64,000 nt of DNA from Asterella californica (taxonomy: Eukaryota; Streptophyta; Marchantiopsida; Marchantiales; Aytoniaceae), in contig JAYKYS010000001.1 of assembly GCA_036924285.1 (NCBI GenBank), positions 26,721,501 through 26,785,500 on the forward strand, in the 5' to 3' direction. Below the pieces are notes generated by a model that ran no database searches, was not told where the DNA came from, and saw only the letters and a list, made by a program, of their open reading frames with translations. The position numbers and the translations under genes are program-made. Below, piece after piece: positions 36,682-48,905 of this stretch (position 1 is the stretch's first letter; each line of letters opens with the position of its first letter).

Positions 36682-37730
36682 CTCAATATACCACTAGTTT
36701 GATGATCAGATCATCTTAACCCAAATGAGGATCGTGAGTGCAGCTCACATAGCTAGCAATATAAAAGAAATCATGACACTGCATCATCGCATCATCTTCA
36801 TCGACGCTCAATACACCACTAGTGCGATGATACGATCACCCTAATCCAAATGAGGATCATGAGTGTAGCCCACGTAGCTAACAATATAATGAGAGTAATT
36901 AGAAAAAAATAGTTCTCACGAGACAAACAATACTTCGAAGGAATGAAAGAATGAAACTAGTGAGGAACTCATAAGTGAGAAGGAACAAAAAAGTGAAAAA
37001 AAGAAAGAAGAATGAAGAGGAGGAGATATATATGTGGAGAGAGAAGAGAGAAAGAGGAGGAGGAGAGGAGGAGGAGCACCGCAGTTAAGGTTGTACTAAC
37101 TCTAACTAAGTAAGTGTGAGATAGCGGTATCGCATCGTCATCATTTTTGTGCGTGAAAGTTGTATACAAATACACGTGGGTATATGACTTAGAGAGATAT
37201 CGAGTGTGTTTGAAACAATGGAGAGAGAAAGACACACATACAAAATCACGAGAACGAATATACCCAAACCTCACTTTATATACACATTACGTTATGTACC
37301 ACAAAAATGAGATCAGTAGACTAGAACAGCTCTAGTCAGACTCAAGTCTTAAACCTAACCATAGAATCCACTCTTGGGACAAGAATTATCGAAACATTAT
37401 TCGAAGTAAAGAAAACACACATCTGCTAACAATGAGCTTCACAACAACGTCATACTGTCCAAACTATGTACAACAGTAGCATCCGTAACAGCGCCGCTGC
37501 ATCTTCGCTGCTCAATATGTCACTAATCCAAATAAGGATTGCGAGCGCAATCGGCGTAGCTACCGATACACGAAGTGTAACTCGTATCTAAAATCCAAAA
37601 CTCATAGTGCTTCCACCGCTCACTATATCACTAGTCCGAATGATTAGATTGTTCTAACCGAAATGAGAGTCGAGAATACAACCCACGTAGCTAATGATAT
37701 AGCGAGAATCGTCTTGAACACTAAAATAGA
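36682..37730. repeat. four degenerate copies of a repeat of about 100-125 bp
   Basis: Copies start near 36682, 36807, 37511 and 37619. Each has CTCA.TAT.(C/A)CACTA..C(C/G).ATGA, AACC.AAATGAG..TC, then CACGTAGCTA..(A/G)ATATA. The first two are tandem (125-bp offset). The third is truncated; 600 bp of unrelated DNA separates the pairs. Confidence 0.6.
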
Positions 37731-39274
37731 CATACAACTCGTAGTAAAATAGCTGAAGAACATCAATATGGAGACTTCTTTCTTTCATCGAATGATCTTT
37801 AGAAACTTGTGGGTCCTTCCTCTTAACTTTGTAAGCTCCAGGAACCATGAGATCCGACACCCAACAACCAAGATATGTATATTTTTTGATCGCAGGTGAC
37901 CGAAATCTTAAAACCTCCTCTCTGCAACCTAAATTCACGCACACCATCTCAACGAATCATCTGATCTGAGATCCGTTGTCCTGTTGTGGGACCAGTTAGT
38001 ATGTAAATTATCCGTATAAGTGCGTTTTGCACACAATTGTAGAAGTTGTGGTGTAATGGGATCTAAAACTTTGCTCTTGGGCTTAGAATGCTCTATTGTC
38101 TGCTGGGGGTCTCCATGGGGCAGAAAAGGACAAGGTTGAGTCCTTTAGCTTCTCATTGGTCCTCCAAAAAGTGAAGATAATTTGTCTTCTACCTAAGTGT
38201 GCGCTCTGGGAGGATCGGGGCACTTTGACGAGAGATTTTGGAGATCAGAGGGCATGGGCGGAGAGCTCTCGACGGGAAGAGCAACCTGAGCCCAAATTTC
38301 ACTCAATTTGGAGGTCCTGAGCATACGTTATGGCATTTTGAAGTTCATAGAGTGATGGGAGTACATAGCTTTCTCTTCCGACTGTAATATTCAGGGGTTT
38401 GAGTGATTGAGCCGTCAGATTGAGACCAGATTTCATGAGCTTGTAGTCTGTCAGTTGCTGAAGCTCTGACCACAAATTTCACCACCGGATGTTCTGCGGA
38501 TTGAGCGCAATGGCGATTTGAAGGCGACGGGGTGCAGAAAGCTGTCAATCTGGAGCAGCGAGTTTGCAGATTTATGGAGGATGATCAGAACGGTCAAATC
38601 GGCTCAAATTTCCTGTGTAGTGAGTTTACCTTCTGAATTGATAGAACAGGAAGTTGGAGTGGAAGTGGACGGTTCATTTAGGCGAAGAAGCTTCTTTCCT
38701 GAATCTGAGATTGGAAGTGCGTGTTAGTTTCTGTGGATTTGTGTTAATTGTGGGAGGAGATCTAGCCGTCAGATCTTCCTGAAATTTGACCTGCAAGTAG
38801 AGATTTTAGTATCCTACCTACGTGGCAAGTTTGAGAGGAGACTGAGCTGTAGATCTGTACCTATCATGTGTGAAAGTTCGCTGGTTTTTCTGCCGAGTTG
38901 TATCGGCAACGATATCTACTCTAGGTCTCGAGTTGTTAGCGGCAGCTGGTTGAAAAGTATCCAGTGCGACATTTGTATTGCTTTGGGGAGTATTCTAGGC
39001 GTAGATAAGACTTTAGCGACCTACGTTGTATCCACGTCATGTGGTTGTTAGGTTCGCACTCAACGTGGCAAAGTGCGATCCTTGAATTGTAAAGTCGACT
39101 ACCTGTCTAGCCTAGTCTCTAGTATTGGGATATGTTACGGTGCTTGCATTGAACCTTCCACCCAGACGACCTACACGTGGATGAGTATGACGGCACCAAA
39201 CATACGATCTGCATGTGTGCCACTTCATCGGCCAGTGTGGCTTGGGTTGCTCGATTAGAGAGCTTGCACCTATC
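37731..39274. other. unassigned DNA left of the retroelement cluster
   Basis: Short open frames without recognisable motifs. The even composition and its position suggest old LTR or retrotransposon leader sequence, but I see no diagnostic feature. Confidence 0.35.
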
Positions 39275-40005
39275 CTTGTTTTGTGTTCGAAGCTTTTAAG
39301 AAAAGGAGAGTGACCTGTGTGGGGACATTCGACCTGGGGAAAATTCAAGAGATTGTTCGTGGAGAGATCGTGGTGATCCTATGAGATTGTATCGGTGTTC
39401 TATGGATCGAGATACCCTTATAGTTGGAGTGCAAATAGTGTGAGAGATGGACGAAGGACTCTACTTACCGCTTAGATTCCCTTTCCGAAACCCTTTCCAG
39501 ATCAAACTAATGTACATGGAACGAGTTCATTTCCAACAGTTTCTGATAGGATCCTTTGGGCATAACTTTACCGCGCAAATTATGCTCTCTCCTGTCCCTG
39601 TGATCTTACTTGTTGTCACTTACGGTCAAGAATGGGATCTTACCGTCTATACCCTCATCTGACGAAGAATGGATCTAAATCAACTCCCTCCTGTGAACTT
39701 TAACACCGAGTGCGAGATAAGACACATCTGTCGACCCAAAGTCATGTACGAAGCCCTAGTAGTGAGAAACTTCGGGGAGGAATACTACCGAGAGATCATG
39801 TCATCACATATCCCGTTTGTCGTGTCCATGATCATCCAATGTTTTCGTGTGGTTATCTTGACCCTTTACTGAGAGAAAGAAAGTACTTAGTTATCGAGGA
39901 AGTTAGAGAGAAATCTACATGAAACTTGTCGCTCTGCTGTGCATTGATCGCTAACCACAGCCAGAAGGTACGTCCTTGCTCAAAGGAAAGGCTCTCGCCA
40001 CGACA
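39275..40005 (+). repeat. 731-bp direct repeat, left copy
   Basis: Matches 41298-42028 at a constant offset of 2023 bases with no gaps; I count about 18 substitutions, so roughly 97-98% identity. It contains TG near its left edge and ends CACGACA. Immediately to its right is TTTGGTGCTTCCACTGAGAG, a sequence I associate with the start of plant Ty3-type internal regions. It could be an LTR. The frames inside (39447-39662, 39669-39872) change amino acids freely between copies and are not treated as genes. Confidence 0.85.
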
Positions 40006-40066
40006 TATTTGGTGCTTCCACTGAGAGCACGCTTTGAGGTGGTTGAGTGAGTTGTTGCCGAGGAGC

Positions 40067-40980
40067 TGTAAACCCCCCGCGGTCCTATCGATCACTACCC
40101 CCCCGATCTCTCAACCTCCACGATCGTCATCCACGAATCTGCAACATGTCGGGCCTGTCTCTCACTCAGGGGTCACCTCTGATGGCTTTGATGGAAGCAC
40201 ACCATGAACTTGAAGGGAAAATGCTGAGTTCACTCATTCATACACCCACAAACTTATCAACTAAAAATCTCCTTAAACACATCAACTAAAAATCCTCCAT
40301 TCTAACAACGTCTCTCAAGTTCTCACATGCTAAAAATATCCCACACTCTCTATATTACTCAAGTTGTCATTACGACAATGTGAAAACAAGGATGAGGAGC
40401 TCTTCTCTACTCCTCTATTTATACATTCTAGGTTTTTACTTTGGTACCCTCGGTAACTCAGCCGTAACTACTTTTACCGGGTTTTACTAAGATATTACTT
40501 AAGGTAAAAGCATTGATCACATGGGCTTTTTACCTTTTCACATGGGCTTATTCCTTCAAAGTCAACAACTTCTAGAAGGATTCTGGAATATTCTCAAGGA
40601 ATCTCGAATTTCCACCCCCCCTCTACACTAGGACCCACTAAAAAGGAAACATGTGAAATCTCTTCTTGTTTTTAATGCCCACAAAGTCCACAACTTTAAT
40701 CCAACCACTAATATCAAGTCAAAAAGGAGATAAGGGATACTTTCCACCTCCTTTCTACCTTTTAGACAAGATGACAAGATAGTAGTGCTCACTCTTTAGC
40801 AAATATCTGAATTCTGCCAAAAGTACAGCTAAGTTTAACCATAACTAACTTTTAGATAGTCATGACTAACTTGATACATCCTTAAAGTACTTTGGCAGCC
40901 AATAAACATTCTCAACACTTAGTTATAACTAAACACCTTACTAATAGACAAACTTCTTATGTGTAACATAGGTCGTTACA
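40067..40980. mobile_element. candidate solo LTR nested in the element leader
   Basis: Starts TGTAAACC and ends CGTTACA (TGTAA/TTACA inverted ends). It is flanked by GAGC on both sides (40063-40066 and 40981-40984) and contains a TATA-like CTATTTATACATT near 40420. Length 914 bp. Removing it would bring the leader right next to the gag start region at about 41000. Four-base duplications are shorter than the usual five, so chance is possible. Confidence 0.45.
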
Positions 40981-40990
40981 GAGCGTCCAG

Positions 40991-41336
40991 TATGAATCTT
41001 CCCGAAGCAATGGGGACGAGTGGAGGAGGAGCGGACGATCTGCTTCGAGCATTGACGATGTTGTTGAGACAACAACAAGGAGGCGATGTTGGGGAGCAGA
41101 AGTCTACAAGAGCTCTACAAGCGGTGGTGAAGAAGTTGGGGAGGTTCGATGGAAGGAACATCACGAAGTATGTTCGGGAGTATATTTGTGAGATGGAGGT
41201 AAATTGTGTGCCTGAGACAGAGATGATTTCTAGTTTCGAGTTGGCTGTGATACCTGAGATCCGTAGTCAAGTGACAAAGCTGAAGGATGCACGTACGCTT
41301 GTTTTGTGTTCGAAGCTTTTAAGAAAAGGAGAGTGA
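40991..41336 (+). pseudogene. Ty3-like gag fragment
   Basis: An ATG at 40991 opens a frame with a Gly/Asp-rich start, a Gln-rich stretch (LLRQQQGG), then LGRFDGRNITKYVREYICEM and IPEIRSQV, the pattern of the retrotransposon gag (capsid) domain in plant Ty3/Gypsy elements (W/F-x-G-x-N then helical repeats). It runs into the right 731-bp repeat (VLCSKLLRKGE) and stops at 41334-41336, far short of a full gag. No protease, reverse transcriptase or integrase is present. Non-autonomous or truncated. Confidence 0.6.
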
Positions 41337-42028
41337 CCTGTGTGGGGGCATTCGACCTGGGGAAAATTCAACAGATTGTTCGTGGAGAGATCGTGGTGAT
41401 CCTATGAGATTGTATCGGTGTTCTATGGATCGAGATACCCTTATAGTTGGAGTGCAAATAGTGTGAGAGATGGACGAAGGACTCTACTTACCGCTTAGAT
41501 TCCCTTTCCGAAACCCTTTTCAGATCAAACTGATGTACATGGAACGAGTTCATTTCCAACAGTTTCTGATAGGATCCTTTGGGCATAACTTTACCGCGCA
41601 AATCATGCTCTCGCCTGTCCCTGTGATCTTACCTGTTGTCACTTACGGTCAAGAATGGGATCTTACCGTCTATATCCTCATCTGACGAAGAATGGATCTA
41701 AATCAACTCCCTCCTGTGAACTTTAACACCGAGTGCGAGATAAGACACATCTGTCGACCCAAAGCCATGTACGAAGCCATAGTAGTGAGAAACTTCGGAG
41801 AGGAATACTACCGAGAGATCATGTCATCACATATTTCGTTTGTCGTGCCCATGATCATCCAACGTTTTCGTGTGGTTATCTTGACCCTTTACTGAGAGAA
41901 AGAAAGTACTTAGTTATCGAGGAAGTTAGAGAGAAATCTACATGAAACTTGTCGCTCTGCTGTGCATTGATCGCTAGCCACAGCCAGAAAGTACGCCCTT
42001 GCTCAAAGGAAAGGCTCTCGCCACGACA
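41298..42028 (+). repeat. 731-bp direct repeat, right copy
   Basis: Partner of 39275-40005. It is not preceded by a polypurine tract and the gag frame reads into it, which argues against a simple 3' LTR; a segmental duplication within a decayed element is the alternative. Flanking 5-mers (ATCCT left of the first copy, CCGTC right of the second) do not match. Confidence 0.85.
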
Positions 42029-42855
42029 CCGTCTTCCATGATAGGTAGATTTGACTACTTTGAATTCGACGAGAGACTCCAAACAAGCCGTTTGGAGTTC
42101 CTCTCGTAAACTCACGCAAGAAATTTGGTTACAAGAAGAAAAAAATTAACATAAATTGACTCCCTACAACTCAATTCGCTCACCAAATCCAAACCAACAA
42201 CTCATCTACGTATGATCTTATTCTTTGAGTACGTGAACACTCCTTGATAGCATCGACATCAAGAACGAAAATCTTGGTCCATCGATCATCAAGAACAGCC
42301 CAACCTGAAGTCGAAAGTGAATAAAAAATTGACGTAAGCGCTTCCATGCGAGCCAATTCCATCCAGAACTCCCATATGTAGGATGAAAATATGTATCGTC
42401 TTATTTTTCATGTAGAACTCGACGTTTTGATACCGATAGATCTAAGGACAACAAGTTAAGACTCTGGAGCCGTCCAAACGGTCCAACTCTCATTCACATG
42501 TCATTGTAGCGTCTCAATCCTCTCTTCTTATTTCTAAATTTCACCCAAATCCCAACCACCGATCTACCTCTACACAAACCGCTTGATCCAATGTGTAGTC
42601 TGCACAAATCCAAATCCTTGTGCGCTTGCGTTGGATTCACCAATCTCTCAAAACCTCCATTGCTAACTCGCAGGTTCAAGCTAACCCCTTAGCACTAATA
42701 CTCATAGTGCGTACATCTCCTTAAATCCTCCCAAGCAGACCTGTTGTCAATAAACCTCGCAAAGAAAATAATCAAGTACTCTTTTTGCTCATTGACACAA
42801 TATGTTATTATTCTTTTTCATAAATAACAACTAATTACTGTTTTCCACCCACACT
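42029..42855. other. unassigned
   Basis: No recognisable gene or repeat partner; only frames of about 60 codons. Confidence 0.4.
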
Positions 42856-42857
42856 AT

Positions 42858-43110
42858 CTAAACAACGACGTAGCATCATTTGTCATCCCTCCGCCAGCGC
42901 TATGCTATTTGCGTTGGCGGAGAGATGTTTGCACATTCCGTCCACCGGTGATCCTATCTAAATAACAACTTGATGTTATTTGTCATCCATCCACTCGCTT
43001 GCAATCTATATATAAGAACTTGTTGTTATTTATCATGCACGAGCCGACGATCTGTCTGTCGGTGCTCCTCCTTAAATAAAAAGTTATTGTTATTTGTCAC
43101 ACCAGCGGTC
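42858..43110. repeat. degenerate tandem repeats with AACAAC..TTGTTGTTATT hairpins
   Basis: Four related blocks start near 42858, 42958, 43009 and 43072, each reading (T/C)AAATAAC..(C/A)TTG(A/T)TGTTATTTGTCA. Between the first two lies a GC hairpin: CTCCGCCAGCGC (42889-42900) with GCGTTGGCGGAG (42911-42922), one mismatch. Such arrays occur in subterminal regions of DNA transposons, but no terminus is identified here. Confidence 0.5.
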
Positions 43111-44520
43111 CATCGGTCCACATCAACCCAAAAGTCCATAAAAGTGATAATTGTTGTATCTTCTTTGTCTTTGCTTCGTTGATGACAATTTAAAAATCAG
43201 TTTCCGTCTGACGAGATCTACTCGATGTTATTATCAAAAATGAGTTAATCATAAGTTTGGAAGAAAAATCCCATGACTATTGTTTCATGTCATAGTCGGT
43301 CCACGACGTGGTAGCGGACCGCCAACATACCGATGAAGGAGCCACAATTGCGAGGCAAGGGTGCCATCGTTTCGATTAGTGAAGTGTGGTGAGAGGCCGT
43401 CGACATTTCAGTGACGGCCTGCTGGATGTGGACCGTCGGTAATTTTCGACGGAGCACATCTCATGGCAGTTCAATTGACCGCCGGTGAGCTTTCTATGGA
43501 ACCATCAGATCTTGAATCTTATGGTTGCAGAAGCCGACGATTCTATCTGTCTATGATGCAATCATCCTCGAAAAATTGTTGTCAAATACCGCTATCGTCG
43601 ATAATCGTTCAATTTTGGACGGTGTGAATTACATTTATCTATTTCTATTCATATTTTATTAAATTTAAAAATAGAAATATCAGAAATTCACAAAAAGCCA
43701 GTAAGATTGATCAAAATTTGATCACGAAATTCCAAAAAACAGAGGATCACACCCTTGACTAACTATCGACCGTAACACAAATTACTTTTTCATGTTCTTT
43801 CATCATTTCATTATTTTTGACCGTGACTAAATTTCTATGTTGTTCAAATATTTTAACATTACAATATAAGTAAAATGATACATACTCGAGAACTTGATGT
43901 ATACGATCTGACATATTACTAACACAACAAAGTTACTGATTTTACCATCGACAACCAATCTACCGTATGTATTCTTCAAGCAATACATAAGGTATTATCA
44001 AGCTATATATGACCCTAAACTTTACATAGAAGAATGCAGTCTATTCTCTTTGCAAAACACTATAAATGAAAGTTACTAGAATGCTTTAGGATCCAGGATT
44101 GAATAACACTAACGGTCTAAAGTGCCCAAGAGTTTCTATTAGTTTACGTTTAAACAAGCTGAAACCACTTTTTCCACTATATAAAGGGCTTCAGAACTAA
44201 AGATACTACGTGGCATGTTTTTCCAAGGTGATGGTAGAGAACGTAAGAAACGGTAGAAATGGCGGCCAAATATATACGCAATCTTTGAACTTAGGATCAA
44301 TCAAAACATTATCTCGGTGATCTAGCACCATCCTCCTAACAACTTCATCCCAACCCAGTTCGTCCTCTCGTTATCACCGTGACGCTCATTATAAGTTCTA
44401 CTACGATCATCCTCACTTAACTGTCTACCATAGTAATTAGTGCTATGTACCACCCCATGACTCCTAACGAGGTTGGGATTCGAAATGAAAAGTTTTCTAT
44501 CGTCATTCTGGCTCCAAGGA
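43111..44520. other. unassigned
   Basis: Words like GACCGTCGG and GACCGCCGGTGAG between 43290 and 43620 suggest decayed transposon ends. Otherwise nothing is recognised. Confidence 0.35.
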
Positions 44521-44559
44521 GTTTACCAAGTGGTCTGTCTCGAGCTCTCTCTCCATGTA

Positions 44560-44845
44560 AGAAGGGTTAAGTATTAAATTAAAGTTATTTTGAATTAATT
44601 TATAAAGAGTTTTAAGTTCTAGAATTTGTATTTTTGACAGCTAGATTGTGTATTCATCTCTTATGGTTTATATCTTTGTCTGTTTGTGTTTCTAAGCATA
44701 AGCTACGAGTTAATATTTATAAAATATTTTGATTATTTTTATCCACTTGATATATAAATTTTATTTAAATCTATATATTTTCTGATATCATTAAACAAAC
44801 AAAAATTCTCCAGAAGTTCATCTAGCATGCATATTATATTCTCCA
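44560..44845 (+). repeat. family B, copy 4
   Basis: GGGTTAAGTATTAAATTAA near 44565, TTATGGTTTATATCTTTGTC, GAGTTAATATTTATAAAATA and, near the end, CTAGCATGCATATTAT parallel the copies at 13525 and 28035. The left strand of the head hairpin is missing. Confidence 0.55.
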
Positions 44846-45469
44846 TGGCTAGTTCTTCTTTTGAAATCTTCCGGTGCTCCAAGTCTTGCTAAGTTGCTAA
44901 TCAACTATCAGTGCTTAGAGGCTGGCCGCACTGCCGGTTTTGAGGCATCAGAGGTCCCGTGTTTTCGGGTACACGTAAGATCGGTAACCGTGACCGTGAC
45001 CGCACTTGAAATGGTGTTCTCAGATTCATTTCAAGAACCTAAAGTTAGTTTGTGTAGAGCCTTCGTATTTTTCGGTAGAACGGGTAGTGAAAGGGTGCCG
45101 CTGAGAGAAAGCTGTAAGGACTTCGCGCGAATGCTCTCATGCATACGGTAGTCCAGAGGAAAAAACTACCGGGAAACCGTTTGAACGTGAGGGAACCTGA
45201 ATACACGGCCGGGTTCGTTTGACAACTCATCACGTGTTTTCTTGACGGACAACAAAATCATGCGGACAATTTAAACGAAACTAAACTACCTCGTTAGTCC
45301 GGTCACTCCGTGAATGTCAGCAAAAAGCTCGGTCTTTTCAATACGTTCGAGCTGTCAGGAAAAACAACGGAAAACCGGCCTCTAATGCGGCAAGGCTCTT
45401 AGCCACGTACTTCTTCCATTTGTTTCTAGAGTGATTTCCGGCTCTCTCTCTCTCTCTCGAATTCTCCGT

Positions 45470-45487
45470 GGGTTTAGGGTTTAGGGT
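45470..45487 (+). repeat. telomere-like repeats
   Basis: GGGTTTAGGGTTTAGGGT, directly followed by AAAACCGAATATC. That word is the inverted form of GATATTCGGTTT beside the telomere-like motifs at 25.6 kb. Confidence 0.8.
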
Positions 45488-45586
45488 AAAACCGAATATC
45501 TCCCACCTCACAATCTTCAAGATTCCAGTCATCAACGTGAACTCTATTTTAGCTTCGGTGTTCTTCCTCCCTTCGGGGCGTTGGTT

Positions 45587-45675
45587 GCTTGGCCCTTCGG
45601 GTCTTTCTTTCCTTCATAACACTTGATGGGGTCTCTCCATCCGTTGGCTATTCATTGCGTCACGTTTTACCCTTT
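45587..45675 (+). repeat. repeat shared with 21800-21885
   Basis: See the partner copy: CCCTTCGGGTC(C/T)TTCTTTCC and CTTGATGG(A/G)GTCT are common to both. Confidence 0.5.
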
Positions 45676-46778
45676 TAGCTTGGAACTGAAGCAAGTTTCT
45701 CTCTTTCCATGTTCATGTTCGTCTTCAATGACATTACGACTTCAAGAAGCACAATGTACGCTGTAATGATCTCGTTCTCCTCACACCATTAATTCTAAAA
45801 TGACACCTTATATTCTTAAAAAAGAAAAAGAGCAGACATGTATCAGACAATGGTAGCTCTCCGGATATAAATTTATGTATTTTGTCACAGTTTTCCTTAC
45901 GTCAGACCAGTTAAAAGCTGGTTCAATGGTTCAGAGTTTTGTAAATGGTTTGATTTGAAACAATTTGGTATTTCAAATGAGTGGTTTTTAAACGATTCTA
46001 TCCTCAAAATATATAATCTTTAAACGGTTCGGTTTCACAATCTCAACGCAAATACAATGCAATTTAATGATAATTTGTTTTTATCATAATAAACGCAAAT
46101 CATGGATTCGCATTCTTACGTTCAATACTAACCGCGTTATGATCAAACCAAACCCAACAAGTTACTGATAGGAAAAGCTCATTGATAAATGTAGTTTAGG
46201 TATCTGAAAACGGTTTGGCTCATCAATTGGTCTCGTCTGGTTAAGCATAGTTTGACCTTGGTTCAGTTCGGTTCTATATAAAGCGATTCGTTTGAAACCG
46301 ATCTGGACTAACTACTAATTCCAGGGAGGTAAAGGTACCCATCAAGGTATTTGTATGCATATGTGAATTCTTTTTTCGTATTTTATTTTATTTTTTATTT
46401 ATTTCATGACATTTTTTCATCATAGAGTTTACTCTACCGGACGTCATACTAAAACATTGAGAAGAAATTCTACTCTCATCTTGTTGTTCATGTATCAAGC
46501 TAACACACAATGGTTGCGTATGTCATTATCTTTTGCTTGCGTGTTTTGATTAAAATATCTCTAATAAAATACAAAGTGGTTGATTTGGTTGATAGGGCTT
46601 CTTTACAACGTATTGTAACTAGGTATTGGTTGAAACATATTTCCTCCTTCGTTCTCACTGAATTCTTCTTGCAGAAAATGACTCGAGTCCAAATCTAACA
46701 ATACAGATGTAACAAACATTGATAGGCTGACAATACAATGAATACACTCCTCGTACGATGCAGACGGTGAGATGCCAC
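45676..46778. other. AT-rich intergenic DNA
   Basis: AAACGGTT/AACCGGTT-like words recur (45900-46300). No open frame is recognisable. Confidence 0.4.
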
Positions 46779-47958
46779 AAGAAAAATAAATGCACAAAGT
46801 TGTAATTATAGTTCTCATGTCCTATTTTCCTTTCTTTTGTCTCACTACGTTTTACTACGTCTTACTAGTTACTTACATTTCTCATTCAGTTTTCACTTCC
46901 ATAGACAAGAGAGTGATCATGACTTATCAAGTTCTATACGGGAAAAATCTTGACAAACATATTTCAGTTCTACACCTTCGAAAAGTCAATGAAACAATGT
47001 GGACAAAAATGTTGTCTATAAGTAGTTTGTCTTCGAGAAAATCTTTTACAAGTACAGTTTTCTGTAAACTGGGAGTTGGCAAAACAAGTACATAGACTGA
47101 AAAAGCTAATTATTCCTTTTAGAAGTGGAAAGAGTCTCGATCATAAGTTCATCAATCTTCTACACTTTATGCAAGAACTTTAAGACGACCATGACCACAT
47201 CGGACGACTTTCATTCTTCAGAAGAAGTGCACACCTCTATAGCTATGGCTCGTGAAGCACTCAACGTGTGAAAGACGTTCCACTAGTTTAGCTATGTTCC
47301 AAAAGTATCGAGAACAGTTGAAACTACTACTATTGGCGAATTGTTAGAACTTACAGATCTGAGAACTGAATGTAGTCAAAAGGGCAAGAAGAGATCTAGA
47401 GAGATTGAGAAAACAGCTCAGAAGTCATAATAATGCCAACCAAGATATATCGTTGATTCTCTGGTGGTTTCTACTTTGATTGCATTCTACAGCATGCACT
47501 TTGCAGAAATGGTCAAGTTGTTATGAAGCTGATTCTGAATCAAGTGTGGAAAGGAGTTAGACCTCATGACCTATCATTTGCAGAGATAACTTGCAGCATG
47601 GAGAGAGAAAAACTGTAGAGCTTGTAGTATGGAGTGTCAAAGTTAAAATGAAAGATTCTCTAAAGAGAAGAAAGAAAATAGGTGTAGTTTGTACATGGTG
47701 AGTTTGTCTAGAGCCGTGTATTGCTCAAAGAGTGTTTTTGAATCGCCCTAAGTTTTTTATTTTTCATCTTTTGACATTTTAGCAATTTCAGTAAATTGTC
47801 AAAGTTTGAATTTACTTATGGCTGAAACTCACGTAAGATTTGAGAAAAACACGAGTTAGGACCGACCACGGCGGTTTCCTGTGGCTGCTTTCAAAAGTAG
47901 CCGTAGAAAAAAAAAACCTGCCTCTTGGCCACAGTCGTAACAATTTCCCGTGGCAGAC
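46779..47958 (+). repeat. large inverted repeat, left arm
   Basis: About 1180 bp whose reverse complement is found at 48893-50126, with substitutions and small indels. The inner third is a minus-oriented family A MITE (47628-47995). Short protein-like stretches (LKTTMTT, MAREALNV in the matching right arm) suggest remnants of a coding element, but I cannot assign it. Confidence 0.9.
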
Positions 47959-47995
47959 TAATATTTCCCAAAGGTTACAACTTTGACACGCCCTA
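47628..47995 (-). mobile_element. MITE family A inside the inverted repeat
   Basis: Ends GGAGTGTCAAAGTT (47633) and AACTTTGACACGCCCT (47979-47994) are inverted. The internal blocks (CTTGGCCACAGTCGTAAC, GCCGTGTATTGCTCAAAG) are the reverse complement of the 27171 copy. Confidence 0.7.
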
Positions 47996-48734
47996 GCAAT
48001 ATAACAATATGATGAAAATTTGAAAGCATTTCAAATGATTGATGATCATGTCATCCCCAAGAGGTTAGTATCTTGCTGTTGTAGCAACTTGAAGGTTCGG
48101 AACGGATTTCAAGCTGAAATTACTACAGTAATTCCGATGATTTGGTCTCAGTAAGTGTTGTGGTTATTTTTATCATTTCATCTGTAGATTTTTCATTCTT
48201 AATTTACATGAATTAATGAAGTAACAGAAACAAAATTGGATTTTCGAGATTTTCGAGACTTTCAGGTTTTTACTTGTAATTTAGGTTTATCCCGAGCCTT
48301 GGAATGAAGAAGGAAATATGTATCTAACCAGTACTAACAATATGCACCTACCAATGTGATGAATCACTGTAGTAAAGTACACGAGAATAATATGTAAGTA
48401 TAGTAATTTGGAGATGCCAAATAATATTTTCAGTATGTAGGTTTACCTAGAGGTAGCACAAATATATCAATCCAATAAAAAGTCTGAAGTCTAAACTCCT
48501 TGAATCATAATACAACAGATTTAAAGATATCTATCAAGATAATTACTTCAAGCATAATGCTTCTTATGACATCAAGCAAGATTCTAATCGTTTATTTGAA
48601 TGAGAACGATAAAAATGACACGGGATAAATCATAAATATATATTATATATCTATAAATAATACATAATAAATAATACAAATATCTTAGCAATATGTTTTG
48701 TTATAAATATGGTAAATGGTAAATATTTTATCTT

Positions 48735-48905
48735 GTCCGTTTATCCCTTCAAGGGGCATCGGACTGTCCTTTGTGGGTAACCACAGCGTACCCGGACCAG
48801 TTTCACATGACAGCGACTTTGTTGCACCTCCAACCGAGAGCAGGAGGGTTTGAACCCCAGACCTTTCGCTTAGATTTGGAGTTCAAACCCTGGTCTGCCA
48901 CGGAA
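48735..48905 (-). mobile_element. tRNA-derived SINE candidate
   Basis: On the minus strand TGGCAGACCAGGG fits the pol III A-box. GGGTTCAAACCCT, about 35 nt later, fits the B-box. GGGTACGCTGTGGTTACCCAC and CCCCTTGAAGGG follow, a body reminiscent of plant Au-like SINEs (from memory). It sits at the inner edge of the right inverted-repeat arm, so it may have inserted at, or helped create, that breakpoint. Confidence 0.45.

Noticed and set aside
39447..39872. Duplicated frames (also at 41470-41895) as possible genes
   Set aside because: The two copies differ at many amino-acid-changing sites, the frames are short and both lie inside the 731-bp repeat.
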